From G963663615 sp963663615 (GTDB lineage Bacteria; Bacteroidota; Ignavibacteria; Ignavibacteriales; Melioribacteraceae), in contig OY760517.1 of assembly GCA_963663615.1 (NCBI GenBank), forward strand, positions 372,001-436,000: a stretch of DNA of 64,000 bases, written 5' to 3'. A program made the translations under genes and the position numbers. The notes beneath the pieces were generated by a model. The model searched no databases and was not told where the DNA came from. It saw nothing but the letters and a program-made list of their open reading frames with translations. Each line of letters begins with the position of its first letter. The stretch's first letter is position 1. Below, piece after piece: positions 17,735 to 26,647 of this stretch.

Positions 17735-19360
17735 TTGAAAGAATATTTGGCAGATTTAATTAGAAACGCTGCTGCTGAACTGGAATATCTAAAAGACATT
17801 AATCCTGTATTTAGCGTACCTAATAATGAGGATCATGGCGATTTTTCAACAAATCTTGCCATGACTTTAACCAAGAAACTTAAAAAGAGCCCAAGGGATA
17901 TTGCTTCCGAAATAATTGGAGCCCTTAAATATGATGAGTCTGTTGTAGAGAAAATAGAAATTGCTGGTCCAGGTTTTATTAACTTTTATATAGCTGCCGA
18001 TAACTTCTCAAGTATTGTTACCGATATTTTAGATAAAGATAAAGAGTTTGGCAGAACATACAAGTATAAAGGCAAAACAGCTATTGTTGAATTTGTTTCG
18101 GCTAATCCTACTGGTCCGCTTACAGTTGGTCACGGACGTAATGCAGTTATTGGTGATACAGTTGCAAATATGCTGGAATGGGTTGGCTACGATGTTGATC
18201 GTGAATACTATTTTAACAATGCAGGCAGACAAATGCGTGTACTTGGTAACTCGGTTAAAATTCGTTGTGAACAATTATTGGGAAGTGATGTAGAATTTCC
18301 AGATGACCATTACCAGGGTGAGTATATTAAGGATATAGCTGCGGCTCTGGTTAAGGAACATGGTGAAGATACACTCAAGCTTGATGACAAGGTATTTAAG
18401 GATAGAGCAGAAAAAGAAATTTTTGCCGATATAGAGAAAACTCTTGGTAACCTTAACATAAAGATGAAAAACTTTTTTAATGAAAATACTCTTTATGAAG
18501 AAGGTAAAATTGATGATGTCCTTAATAAATTTAAGTCAAAAGGACTTTCATACGAGAAGGATGGAGCTGTATGGTTTAAGCTTACCGAGCTTGGTAACGA
18601 GATGGATAAGGTTATTGTAAAATCAACTGGTGAACCTACTTACCGTCTCCCTGATATTGCTTACCATATAACCAAGTTTAATCGTAATTACGATTTGATT
18701 GTTGACCTGTTCGGATCCGATCACTCGGCTACCTACCCTGATGTACTTGCTGGTGTAAAGGCATTAGGTTATAATACAGATCAGGTTAAAGTGCTTATTC
18801 ATCAGTTTGTAACTATTATGCAAGGTGGTGATGTAGTTAAAATGTCAACCAGAAAGGCAAACTTTATTACCATTGATGAGCTTATTGATGAAGTTGGCAA
18901 AGATGTGGTACGCTACTTCTTTATTATGCGAAGTATAAATACTCATCTTAATTTTGATCTTGATATTGCTAAAAAACAGAGTGACGAGAATCCGGTGTTT
19001 TATTTGCAGTATGCTCATGCACGTATTTGCTCAATTTTACGTATGACTGATGGCGAGGGATTAAAGTTATCAACTGATAACCTTAATTTGCTTACTACCG
19101 ATGCCGAGCAAAGACTGCTTAAAAAGCTTGGTCAGTTTGGTGAGGAAATGCTGCTTTCAATCGAAAATTTTGAACCTCAGAAAATTGCTAATTTTCTTGA
19201 AGACCTTGCTGCATTGTTCCACAAGTTTTATAATGATTGTCGTATTATCGGTTCGGATAAAGACCTTGCTGAGGCGAGAATTGCTCTTGCTGTTGCTGTT
19301 AGAACAGTTATGCGTAACGGACTTGGTATATTAGGGCTAAGTGCTCCTGAAAAAATGTAG
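17735..19360 (+). CDS. argS: Arginyl-tRNA synthetase
   Basis: A 541-residue class I synthetase charging tRNA-Arg. The N-terminal Arg_S domain, the catalytic domain with SANPTGPLTVGHGRNA (HIGH-type loop) and a KMSTR loop, and the helical anticodon-binding domain are all present. In the HIGH-type loop the first histidine is a threonine (TVGH); this loop is variable in ArgRS. Starts at TTG 17735, seven bases after GGAG. Last gene of its operon. Confidence 0.96.
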   Translation: MKEYLADLIRNAAAELEYLKDINPVFSVPNNEDHGDFSTNLAMTLTKKLKKSPRDIASEIIGALKYDESVVEKIEIAGPGFINFYIAADNFSSIVTDILDKDKEFGRTYKYKGKTAIVEFVSANPTGPLTVGHGRNAVIGDTVANMLEWVGYDVDREYYFNNAGRQMRVLGNSVKIRCEQLLGSDVEFPDDHYQGEYIKDIAAALVKEHGEDTLKLDDKVFKDRAEKEIFADIEKTLGNLNIKMKNFFNENTLYEEGKIDDVLNKFKSKGLSYEKDGAVWFKLTELGNEMDKVIVKSTGEPTYRLPDIAYHITKFNRNYDLIVDLFGSDHSATYPDVLAGVKALGYNTDQVKVLIHQFVTIMQGGDVVKMSTRKANFITIDELIDEVGKDVVRYFFIMRSINTHLNFDLDIAKKQSDENPVFYLQYAHARICSILRMTDGEGLKLSTDNLNLLTTDAEQRLLKKLGQFGEEMLLSIENFEPQKIANFLEDLAALFHKFYNDCRIIGSDKDLAEARIALAVAVRTVMRNGLGILGLSAPEKM

Positions 19361-19397
19361 CTAATAATCAGGTAAAAGAATCGCAACGATAAAATTT

Positions 19398-19432
19398 AAC
19401 CTCGGGAGTAATTGTTCTTCCGAGGTTTTTTT
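19398..19432 (+). terminator. Rho-independent terminator after argS
   Basis: AACCTCGG (19398-19405) pairs with CCGAGGTT (19420-19427), followed by a T run to 19432. Confidence 0.9.
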
Positions 19433-19520
19433 ATGCCGCAAATAGATGTTTTTTCAGACGTTAAGAACCACTACACCGCGGATTGCACCTTGACGGAATA
19501 AACTAGGTTGAATAATGTGG

Positions 19521-19548
19521 TAAATCTGTCACGGATTGGTCCGCAACA
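19521..19548 (+). repeat. Intergenic repeat, copy 1 of 2
   Basis: AAATCTGTCACGGA-(4 nt)-TCCGCAACA; a near copy is at 57878-57904. The CGGA/TCCG arms form a small hairpin whose stem is kept in both copies while the loop differs. Confidence 0.55.
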
Positions 19549-19576
19549 GACATATCAGAACCACCCAATATAAACT

Positions 19577-19597
19577 CTCCTCCTTTTCAAGGAGGAG
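19577..19597. repeat. Perfect 9-bp hairpin within a GC-rich palindrome
   Basis: CTCCTCCTT and AAGGAGGAG are separated by TTC. Flanking CCACC (19561) and GGTGG (19622) extend the symmetry. It lies downstream of both argS and the convergent T9SS gene. No T run follows on either strand, so it is not called a terminator. Confidence 0.5.
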
Positions 19598-19626
19598 TAC
19601 TCCAAATTAAATTTGGTGGGAGGTGG

Positions 19627-21639
19627 TTATTTTAATAGTACAAGTTTTTTAGCAGAACTAAACTTACCCGCCTGAATTCTGTAAATATAAATTCCGCTCG
19701 CAAGATTTGATGCGTTAAATTTAACCTCATGATAACCTGCATTCAATTCTTTATTTACAAGTGTTGTTACTTCACGACCCAATATATCGAATACCTTTAT
19801 AGTTACACCTTCCTTTGCTGGTAAAGAAAATCCTATTGTGGTTACAGGATTAAATGGATTTGGGTAGTTTTGTGCCAGCGAAAATTTAACTGGTGTTAAT
19901 TCATCTTTAACATCGCTAATTGTAGCATCTGTTGAGTAAAGTCCCAAGCCAAGAGTGCCAACATACAAATTGCCATCGGGTGTACCACCAAAACAGAGTG
20001 CAATTTTATGTGAGGATGTAGGTGTAATTCCATCGTTGGCTTCCGTCCAGGTAGCACCGTTATCGGTAGATCTTGATAATCCAAAATTATGGGCAGCATA
20101 AATAAAACCCTGACTATCAGTAGCCATATCCTTAATGTATGATGCTAACCAGCCTGAGGAAACCCAGTTTACACCATTATCAGATGATTTTTGAATTGCA
20201 CCGTTATTTACTCCTATATATATATCACCGTTAGTACCAATAGTAATTGCTCTTCCACGGAAGTAGGTTATTTTCGTCCATGCGATATAATCAATTGCTG
20301 AAGTAAATATTCCACCATCACACACAGCAATATATTTATTCATTCCCGGATGATATGCTATATCATAAACTTCGCCGCTAAGATTATCAGTACCGCCATT
20401 CCAGTTATTATTTGATTCAACAAGGTAGAAAGATTCATCGCCACCGGCAAATGTTTCCAGCGAGGAACCGCGAGCACTCGTAATAAGACTGTATATTTTC
20501 CCTGTATTGGGAAGAACCGACTCCCAGTTTGTACCGTCATCAGTTGATTTGTAAACTCCCTCATCGGTAGCAGCAAAAAGGTAGCCATCAACATCAACCG
20601 TAATGTCGTTTATATTAAGATTGCCTAACCCTGAATTTATTTGAGTAAGCATACTATTATAATACTTATACATTCCATAACCTCTTGTACCAATGTATAA
20701 TGTATTATTTGAAGTCCCTTTAAGAGCAGTTATATTACTGTAACCAACCTGAGTATAGGTGGCTGATCCCAGTTCGTTGGGACAAGTATAAACGCCTCCG
20801 GTTTCGGTTGCAGCAGCATAAGGATACAGATCGGTTATTTTTAGTCCCGGAAGTCCACCGGCGTTCCATGAAGCTCCTTTATCGGTAGTGTAGTAAATAC
20901 CTGAATCTGTACCGACTTTTATAATTTCATTATAAGAAGAATAACTGTTTACGTATAGGTTGCCTAATCCTGTATTTCTCTGCTCCCAGGTTTTGGTGGA
21001 ATCGTACAAATCAGCACCCTCAATAAAGAAACACCCATTCTGCCGAGTGGTCATCATAAAGGTTTGCTCGCCGGCATAATATCGTTGTAGATGAATGCCA
21101 GTTATATCACCAGTATATGTGATTTTCCAGTTCTCACCACCATCCGTAGTATGAACACATCTGCCGCCAACAGTAACAGCAACCCAGTTGCCAGTACCGT
21201 TTAATGGTTTTGCATCAATTATGCCTGCATGTATCGGCTCGGCAAAAACACTCCATGAAGCACCGCCATCAGTTGAATGCAGAATACCACCACCTGAAGC
21301 AGCAAACAAACCATCACCGGTTGGAATATAGTTGTAAAAGGCAAAGCCAAGAGAACTTTGTGACCAGTTATAACCACCATCGGTTGAATAGAAATTACCG
21401 TCATCGGTGCCTGCCAATATCATTGTTCCGTTTTCAAATAAATCGTAAACTATCCTTCCCTCTAAACCACCTCGTTCCCAAACATCATTTGCTGCCCTAA
21501 TAAAAATACCATCATCTGTACCTACTCTTCCACCAGTTGTTGAATAAACCTTCTGGTTAAATAATCCATTATACTTGTACCACGTTTGTGCCTGAACTGT
21601 AAAAGCGAATAAAAGTAGAAAAAGTAGTAACTTTTTCAT
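19627..21639 (-). CDS. T9SS-secreted Asp-box (BNR-like) repeat protein
   Basis: A 670-residue secreted protein. Signal peptide MKKLLLFLLLFAFTVQAQ; then seven Asp-box motifs (S/T-x-D-x-G-x-x-W, such as STDGGYNW, TTDGGENW, STDDGTNW, SSDNGVNW) typical of beta-propellers of the sialidase/sortilin/YCF48 type. The last 85 residues or so are a type A sorting domain (NYPNPFNPVTTIGFSLP, ending KKLVLLK). The product should reach the cell surface or medium through T9SS; no catalytic residues identify an enzyme. ATG at 21639 has GGAG five bases upstream. Confidence 0.88.
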   Translation of the reverse strand: MKKLLLFLLLFAFTVQAQTWYKYNGLFNQKVYSTTGGRVGTDDGIFIRAANDVWERGGLEGRIVYDLFENGTMILAGTDDGNFYSTDGGYNWSQSSLGFAFYNYIPTGDGLFAASGGGILHSTDGGASWSVFAEPIHAGIIDAKPLNGTGNWVAVTVGGRCVHTTDGGENWKITYTGDITGIHLQRYYAGEQTFMMTTRQNGCFFIEGADLYDSTKTWEQRNTGLGNLYVNSYSSYNEIIKVGTDSGIYYTTDKGASWNAGGLPGLKITDLYPYAAATETGGVYTCPNELGSATYTQVGYSNITALKGTSNNTLYIGTRGYGMYKYYNSMLTQINSGLGNLNINDITVDVDGYLFAATDEGVYKSTDDGTNWESVLPNTGKIYSLITSARGSSLETFAGGDESFYLVESNNNWNGGTDNLSGEVYDIAYHPGMNKYIAVCDGGIFTSAIDYIAWTKITYFRGRAITIGTNGDIYIGVNNGAIQKSSDNGVNWVSSGWLASYIKDMATDSQGFIYAAHNFGLSRSTDNGATWTEANDGITPTSSHKIALCFGGTPDGNLYVGTLGLGLYSTDATISDVKDELTPVKFSLAQNYPNPFNPVTTIGFSLPAKEGVTIKVFDILGREVTTLVNKELNAGYHEVKFNASNLASGIYIYRIQAGKFSSAKKLVLLK

Positions 21640-21859
21640 AATCACTCCGATTTAGTTTTAATTAGCTTAAATGATATATGTGGGTATTAATGTACAAGTT
21701 ACTGTTTTTGTAGCAATTAAGCAATATTTGATTATTAGTATTCAAGATGTTGGGTTAGCCTATTATTCCTAACGCTTCTATAACCGGAATAAACTTTTGG
21801 AGGTTTTTTGATTACGTGATTTTAAACGTATGCTCAACTAGTATTTAATTTAGCATAAT

Positions 21860-21890
21860 AAAAAGGGGGAACAACCGAAATTGTACCCCT
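21860..21890 (-). terminator. Terminator of the sigma operon (minus strand)
   Basis: Read on the minus strand, GGGG-T-ACAA and TTGT-T-CCCC pair across a TTTCGG loop, followed by CTTTTTATT. It lies just past the stop of the last gene of the 23890-21948 operon. Confidence 0.7.
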
Positions 21891-21947
21891 CATCATTATG
21901 TAATTTATGGGTTTATAGCTCCCCTTGATGAGAAACCTTAAATATAT

Positions 21948-22754
21948 TTACCAGTCAAGATATTCACCGGCACCTATTAACTCTTCAAGTCTGTTATCAA
22001 TAATTTTATCTTTATTCTTTGATCTTATTTTAAGAGCTTCCTTAAGTTTAGCAAGTTCTTCCTCAAGATTTTTTACTTCAGTACTCTTAACTTCTTCCTT
22101 CAGTTCAAAGAGTTGTTTCAAAACTTTTGTTAGTTCCTGTTTGGTTTTAGCCTTGTCCTTTTTGCTTTTCTTGTACTCAAGGGCAAGTCTTTCTGTTCTA
22201 AGTTCAAGCTCACGGATTTTGTAGTTTGTCTCCATTTCTTCAGTAAACGAAGTAATTGAAGAATAAGCTCCTCTGCGTAATGCTGGTATTCTGATATTTA
22301 TGTCGCTCGATAAATTACGATATTTCTCCTCATCAAGCTCCTTTATTAGTTCAAGTTCTTTGTGAACCTTCTCATTCAGATTATTTGACATTAGCGGGTC
22401 AAACTCAGCACTGCCCAAAACTCTTGGATAATTACCAAGCAAGTTGTTATTAAGTTCAAAGTCAACAACCTCAGTTTCACCCTTATCCATATTAATGTAT
22501 CTTTTACGGTTCTTTTTATAACCTGAAGCAGATACATAAACATCAACAAAACCCTCCGGTACAGTTTTCAAAATATAGTTTCCATTTTCATCTGTAGTGG
22601 TGGAAATATTATGCTTGAATACTTCTACAGTTGCACCCACAACAGGTTCATTTGTATTGCGGTCTGTTACTTTTCCTTTTATAATTCCGGATTGTGCAAA
22701 TATTGCCATACTGGAAATCATTAGCATCAAAGCTAACTTGATTAAGCTATTCAT
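21948..22754 (-). CDS. Exported carboxypeptidase-regulatory-like domain protein
   Basis: A 268-residue secreted protein. The signal peptide ends at IFAQ. A CarboxypepD_reg/CNA_B-like domain follows at about 25-105 (GKVTDRNTNEPVVGATVEV, TDENGNYILKTVPEG), and then a long Lys/Glu-rich coiled coil to the C-terminus. The start is ATG 22754 with GGAGA about five bases upstream, overlapping the end of the anti-sigma-like gene by 8 nt. It is probably translationally coupled and a target or partner of the sigma system. Confidence 0.75.
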   Translation of the reverse strand: MNSLIKLALMLMISSMAIFAQSGIIKGKVTDRNTNEPVVGATVEVFKHNISTTTDENGNYILKTVPEGFVDVYVSASGYKKNRKRYINMDKGETEVVDFELNNNLLGNYPRVLGSAEFDPLMSNNLNEKVHKELELIKELDEEKYRNLSSDINIRIPALRRGAYSSITSFTEEMETNYKIRELELRTERLALEYKKSKKDKAKTKQELTKVLKQLFELKEEVKSTEVKNLEEELAKLKEALKIRSKNKDKIIDNRLEELIGAGEYLDW

Positions 22755-23364
22755 AGTATTCTCCATTATAATAATTTGTATTTTCTATTCTCTTTCCGGA
22801 TTGAGATCGTGTTGTACTTTCTTTAAGTAGTCTAATTCTGTCCCTTATATCCCTAAGGCTTTGTTCATTGCCCGATATACTATTAGCGGTAGTTGAACTG
22901 ATTAACTCATCAAGTGATATTTCAATTTCCGATATTCTTAATCGGTTCACCGGATCATTCCATTGTAGTAACTCATTATTAACTTTTTTGTATGTAATAG
23001 TCTGAAAAAAGATTAAAAAAGCTACAGCACTAATAGCTGTTACAAGCGAAAATCTTACAGCAAAGTTTTCACTGTTAAAAAGCCCTATGAAAAATTCTCC
23101 AATCCTTTTGAGGGAGAATGTTTTTTGTTTGGCAAAAGATTTATCAACAAGAGTGATATACAAAGAATCGTCAAGTTCAGTATTGAGAGCATTAGCAGAA
23201 ATGCTTTCCAGTTTCGATAACTCGATATATTCATTGTACAATTCCGGGAAGCTTTTTAATGTTTTATCCCAGTACTTCATACGGTCAGGTGAAAGCTCAC
23301 CGCTAATATATAGCCATATCTCTTCATTAAACTTCTGATTTATGTTTTTATATTCAGGCAACAT
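22747..23364 (-). CDS. Probable membrane anti-sigma factor
   Basis: A 205-residue single-pass protein. The N-terminal cytoplasmic region (LYISGELSPDRMKYWDKTL...ELYNEYIEL) resembles the helical anti-sigma domain that follows ECF sigma genes, but lacks the zinc-binding HxxxCxxC cysteines. A membrane segment lies at about 101-120 (SLVTAISAVAFLIFF), with a polar helical extracytoplasmic tail after it. Its start overlaps the sigma gene stop by 11 nt. The role is inferred from position and layout. Confidence 0.65.
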   Translation of the reverse strand: MLPEYKNINQKFNEEIWLYISGELSPDRMKYWDKTLKSFPELYNEYIELSKLESISANALNTELDDSLYITLVDKSFAKQKTFSLKRIGEFFIGLFNSENFAVRFSLVTAISAVAFLIFFQTITYKKVNNELLQWNDPVNRLRISEIEISLDELISSTTANSISGNEQSLRDIRDRIRLLKESTTRSQSGKRIENTNYYNGEYYE

Positions 23365-23890
23365 TTTGCTCCATTACAATTTTTCTTATTTTTTTTACAG
23401 CATAGTGCATTTTTGAAATAACCGAATTGAGTGGTTCGTTACGAATTTCGGCAATTTCCCTGAAAGGCAAACCTGCTGTAGTTCTTAGTAAAAAAACATG
23501 TTTTTGGTCTTCAGGGATAGTATCCAAACATTTTAGGATATAATCTGTTAGTTCCTTGTTCTCGAGTGCAAAATCAGGTTGATAACCAATCTGATGATGT
23601 TCGTAATCAATACTAACAACTCTCTTCCTTTTATTCTCTTTTCGCGAATAATCTATCGCTGCATTATGTGCAATTGTAAATACCCAGGATGAGAATTTAC
23701 TGTTGTGATTATATGTTTTAATACCTTTCCACATTCCTATAATTGTTTCCTGAAAAAGTTCACCGGCAACATTTGCATCATTACTGAACCTGAACAAATA
23801 GGAGTACAATTTGTTTTTATAAAGCTTTACAAGTCTTTCAAATGCTTGTTTATCTTTCTCAATTGCTTTTTTTATTAGAATTTCTTCCAA
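23354..23890 (-). CDS. ECF-type RNA polymerase sigma factor
   Basis: A 178-residue sigma-70 family protein with region 2 (FERLVKLYKNKLYSYLFRFSND..ELFQETIIGMW, SSWVFTIAHNAAIDYSR) and region 4 (DTIPEDQKHVFLLRTTAGLPFREIAEI). It lacks regions 1 and 3, as ECF factors do. It heads a three-gene overlapping operon with a membrane anti-sigma candidate. Extracytoplasmic signals probably control its release (inference). Confidence 0.92.
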   Translation of the reverse strand: MEEILIKKAIEKDKQAFERLVKLYKNKLYSYLFRFSNDANVAGELFQETIIGMWKGIKTYNHNSKFSSWVFTIAHNAAIDYSRKENKRKRVVSIDYEHHQIGYQPDFALENKELTDYILKCLDTIPEDQKHVFLLRTTAGLPFREIAEIRNEPLNSVISKMHYAVKKIRKIVMEQNVA

Positions 23891-24209
23891 AAGGATTCCG
23901 GTGTTTTTATTAAGGTAAACGCTGGGGAAAACAATTAATTGTAAATTATTTAAAATATTTTACAATTTTGCAAAAAAATGTTAGCAAAATTTGTTTTATG
24001 AAATTTGATTAAACTGAGGCAGGTATTTAATGGTGATCTTTTATTACAACCACATGTGAGATTTAAGCAGAATTGCCGTAACAAATAGCAGTATTAGTCT
24101 TACCAGTTCATAGTATGAGTTTCGCATCTTTTTACCCGTTTAATATTTTCCCTTTTTCAAAGGGTAATAAAATTCTTCCCCTCATCAAATAGTACCTTTA
24201 TACTATTTT
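23891..24209. other. Gene-free stretch between the sigma operon and recN
   Basis: About 320 AT-rich bases, presumably with the sigma operon promoter near 23891-23990. A short perfect palindrome, CCCTTT-TTC-AAAGGG, lies near 24150-24165 without a T run on the recN strand. No open frame worth calling. Confidence 0.4.
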
Positions 24210-25916
24210 CTATGAAATACCCATCAACTCCCTAGCACTGTTTCTGCTTGCTTCCGAAAGGGCTTCACCGCTTAATAATTTTGCCACCTCATCGATACGT
24301 TCCTCAAAACCCAGCTCGTTTATTGAACTTACCACACGATCTTCAACTACTTCTTTTTCAACAGAGTAGTGGTGATCAGCAAGACTTGCAATCTGAGGCA
24401 GGTGAGTTATAGCGATTATTTGATGATGTTCGGTAAGCGATTTCATTGTATTGCCTACTTTCTGTGCAATTCTGCCACTAACACCGGTATCAATTTCATC
24501 GAAAACCAACAATGGCAACTTGTCGTTTTTAGCAAGAATAGTTTTAAGTGCCAGCATAATTCTTGAAATTTCACCACCTGACGCAACTCTTACAAGTGGT
24601 TTTGTTTCCTCACCCATATTGGTAGAAATATAAAACTCAATATTATCTATTCCGCTTTTATTGAAATTATAATTCGTGTTATCAACAATTATAAACTCAT
24701 CATCATTTTTACCAGCTTCTTCATACCAGCACTTTACTTCAAATTTTGAATCCGATATACCCAAATATTTTAGTGCTTCCTCTATACCTGGAATAAGTTT
24801 ATCGGCAGCATCTTTTCTAACTTTGGAAAGCAACTTTGCCTTTTCACCTGCCTTAATTCTAATCTCAGTTAACAGGTTGGTCAATTCTTCAATTTTTTCT
24901 GCAAAATTATCCGCAAGTTCAAACTCTTCACCAATCTTTTGCCGGTGTTCAATCACTTCGGAAAGCGATTTGCCATACTTTTTCTTTAGTCGGTTTAGGG
25001 CTGCTATACGCTCTCTAATATCACTTAGCCTTGAAGGATCAATATCAATACTATCGCGGTAATTACGTGAAAAATCAGCAATGTCATCGATTATTGCAAT
25101 TGCCGAATTACACTCTTCAGCTTTTTCCCTAAACGAGTTATCAATGTCCGAGAGCTCGGTTAAAAATGTGAGCACCTGGTTTATTTTATCGTAGATGCTC
25201 GAGTCATCTTCGTATAACAAGTTATACACCTCAGCACTCGATTGAATAAGTCGTTCGGAATTTTCCAGTATCCGCAGTTCATTTTCAAGAGATTCGTCTT
25301 CACCTTCAACCGGATTAACAGCATCAATTTCCTTTATCTGGAACTCGTATAAATCCCTCTTCTCTGAAATTGATTTTTCCTTTTGTTGTAAGGTTTTTAA
25401 TTCTTTTAGTTTTGTTTGGAGAACTGAATAAATCTCAAGGAAAGCATTGTACTCTTTGCTTATATTTGCGGCATCATCAAGTAACTCAATATGGGTATCA
25501 ATATTTAATATAGACTGGTGTTCATGTTGTCCGTGCAAATCAACCAGCAAATCGCCTATGCGTTTAACGTTTGCAAGGGGAACCGGAGTATCATTAAGGA
25601 AACAGCGGTTGCTTCCTTTCAATGAAACTTCTCTTCGCACAATTAACTCGGAAGCAGTTTCAATTTCAAACTCATCTAATATTGAGTTAACCTTGTGGTT
25701 ATCACCTAAATCAAATATGCCTTCAACAACTGCCTTTTTCGAACCTCGTCTTATAACATCAGTATTTGCCCGTTCGCCAAGAATAAGACCCAATGCACCA
25801 AGCAAGATTGATTTACCGGCACCAGTTTCACCAGTGATAATATTCAATCCGCTGTGAAACTCAATATTCACATTTTCTATAAGTGCGTAATCTTTAATTG
25901 ATAGTGTTGTAAGCAT
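24210..25916 (-). CDS. recN: DNA repair protein RecN
   Basis: An SMC-like ATPase acting in double-strand-break repair. The 568-residue protein has the RecN N-terminus (LSIKDYALIENVNIEF), Walker A GETGAGKS, a central coiled coil (about 150-370), the C-terminal ABC signature (VASGGEISRIMLALK), Walker B (LLVFDEIDTGVSG) and the ITHLPQIA motif. Length is normal. It stands alone on the minus strand. Confidence 0.96.
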   Translation of the reverse strand: MLTTLSIKDYALIENVNIEFHSGLNIITGETGAGKSILLGALGLILGERANTDVIRRGSKKAVVEGIFDLGDNHKVNSILDEFEIETASELIVRREVSLKGSNRCFLNDTPVPLANVKRIGDLLVDLHGQHEHQSILNIDTHIELLDDAANISKEYNAFLEIYSVLQTKLKELKTLQQKEKSISEKRDLYEFQIKEIDAVNPVEGEDESLENELRILENSERLIQSSAEVYNLLYEDDSSIYDKINQVLTFLTELSDIDNSFREKAEECNSAIAIIDDIADFSRNYRDSIDIDPSRLSDIRERIAALNRLKKKYGKSLSEVIEHRQKIGEEFELADNFAEKIEELTNLLTEIRIKAGEKAKLLSKVRKDAADKLIPGIEEALKYLGISDSKFEVKCWYEEAGKNDDEFIIVDNTNYNFNKSGIDNIEFYISTNMGEETKPLVRVASGGEISRIMLALKTILAKNDKLPLLVFDEIDTGVSGRIAQKVGNTMKSLTEHHQIIAITHLPQIASLADHHYSVEKEVVEDRVVSSINELGFEERIDEVAKLLSGEALSEASRNSARELMGIS

Positions 25917-26181
25917 ATTAATAGTTATTCAGTTTAGAAATCAAAACTAACAAAAATTATAATAAAAAATAATTGAATAAGAATTAAATCACCTGAAATT
26001 AAAATTTTATTACCTACCTGTTCCGAATAGTTTATTACAAGTAAAACAAAATAATGTAGTGAGTTTATAATACTAATTGTTCTTAACGAGGAGTAGTTAA
26101 AGTTTTGTAGAAATAACTTGAAGATAATAATCCTGTAACCATGTAAGTGGTTTAACATTACAGATTACGAATTACAGAAGA
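25917..26181. other. AT-rich upstream region of recN
   Basis: About 265 bases of very AT-rich sequence. A 74-codon open frame on the minus strand has no ribosome site and a low-complexity Ile/Leu/Phe product, so it is not called. Confidence 0.4.
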
Positions 26182-26530
26182 GTAACTGCTACGCAGTATT
26201 GTTTGAATGCTGCTACTTCCATTCTACACAAGAGAAATCGCTACGCGATATGTAAAACTCGGCAAAAGAACACTCCTGCCCTACAATACTCATGACAAAT
26301 CATTAGAGTCCCGGAGGGAGGGCATGTCTGTAGAAACCTGACGAACAAATGGATTAAAGCCCAGGGCGGGGCGACATGTGGTATTGTAAGTCATAGAGAT
26401 GTTGACAGGGGGCTACCTGCCGACAAAAATTGATACTGTGTATAAACAAAATTTGTGGTAACCCATGACTTTAGTTGTGGGTTACGGATGTGAAACTCCA
26501 GCCCACGAATTTATTCGTGGGTAATTATAT
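26182..26530. repeat. Composite cluster of interspersed repeats
   Basis: A gene-free block made of modules that recur elsewhere. GTAACTGCTACGCAGT is at 26182-26197 (inverted copy 58794-58809). A 60-nt repeat runs inverted at 26224-26287 (copies 57752-57812, 58377-58440, 58709-58769). A hairpin with GTAGAAA tail is at 26308-26336, with a degenerate copy at 26359-26383. A TAGCCCCCTGTCAAC-type module is inverted at 26401-26424 (related copy 58814-58839). A 48-nt module is inverted at 26438-26485 (copy 57693-57738). A perfect hairpin CCCACGAA-TTTA-TTCGTGGG is near 26502-26521. Confidence 0.7.
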
Positions 26531-26586
26531 TTGCAGAAGAATGAAATTATTACATGTTTTTACCATATCGTTACCTTCTTTAGCAT

Positions 26587-26623
26587 AAAAAAATCCCTGA
26601 GCTGCAAGTACAATTCAGGGATT
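26587..26623 (-). terminator. Terminator of tex (minus strand)
   Basis: AATCCCTGA and TCAGGGATT arms (26592-26600, 26615-26623) form the stem; on the minus strand the A run at 26587-26593 becomes a T run. Confidence 0.85.
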
Positions 26624-26647
26624 AAATTTATAGATCAAAACTAATAG

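Noticed and set aside
24149..24165. CCCTTT-TTC-AAAGGG as recN terminator
   Set aside because: On the recN strand no T run follows the stem; left as a plain palindrome.
25934..26158. A 74-codon minus-strand open frame upstream of recN
   Set aside because: No ribosome site, low-complexity Ile/Leu/Phe product and no resemblance to a known protein.
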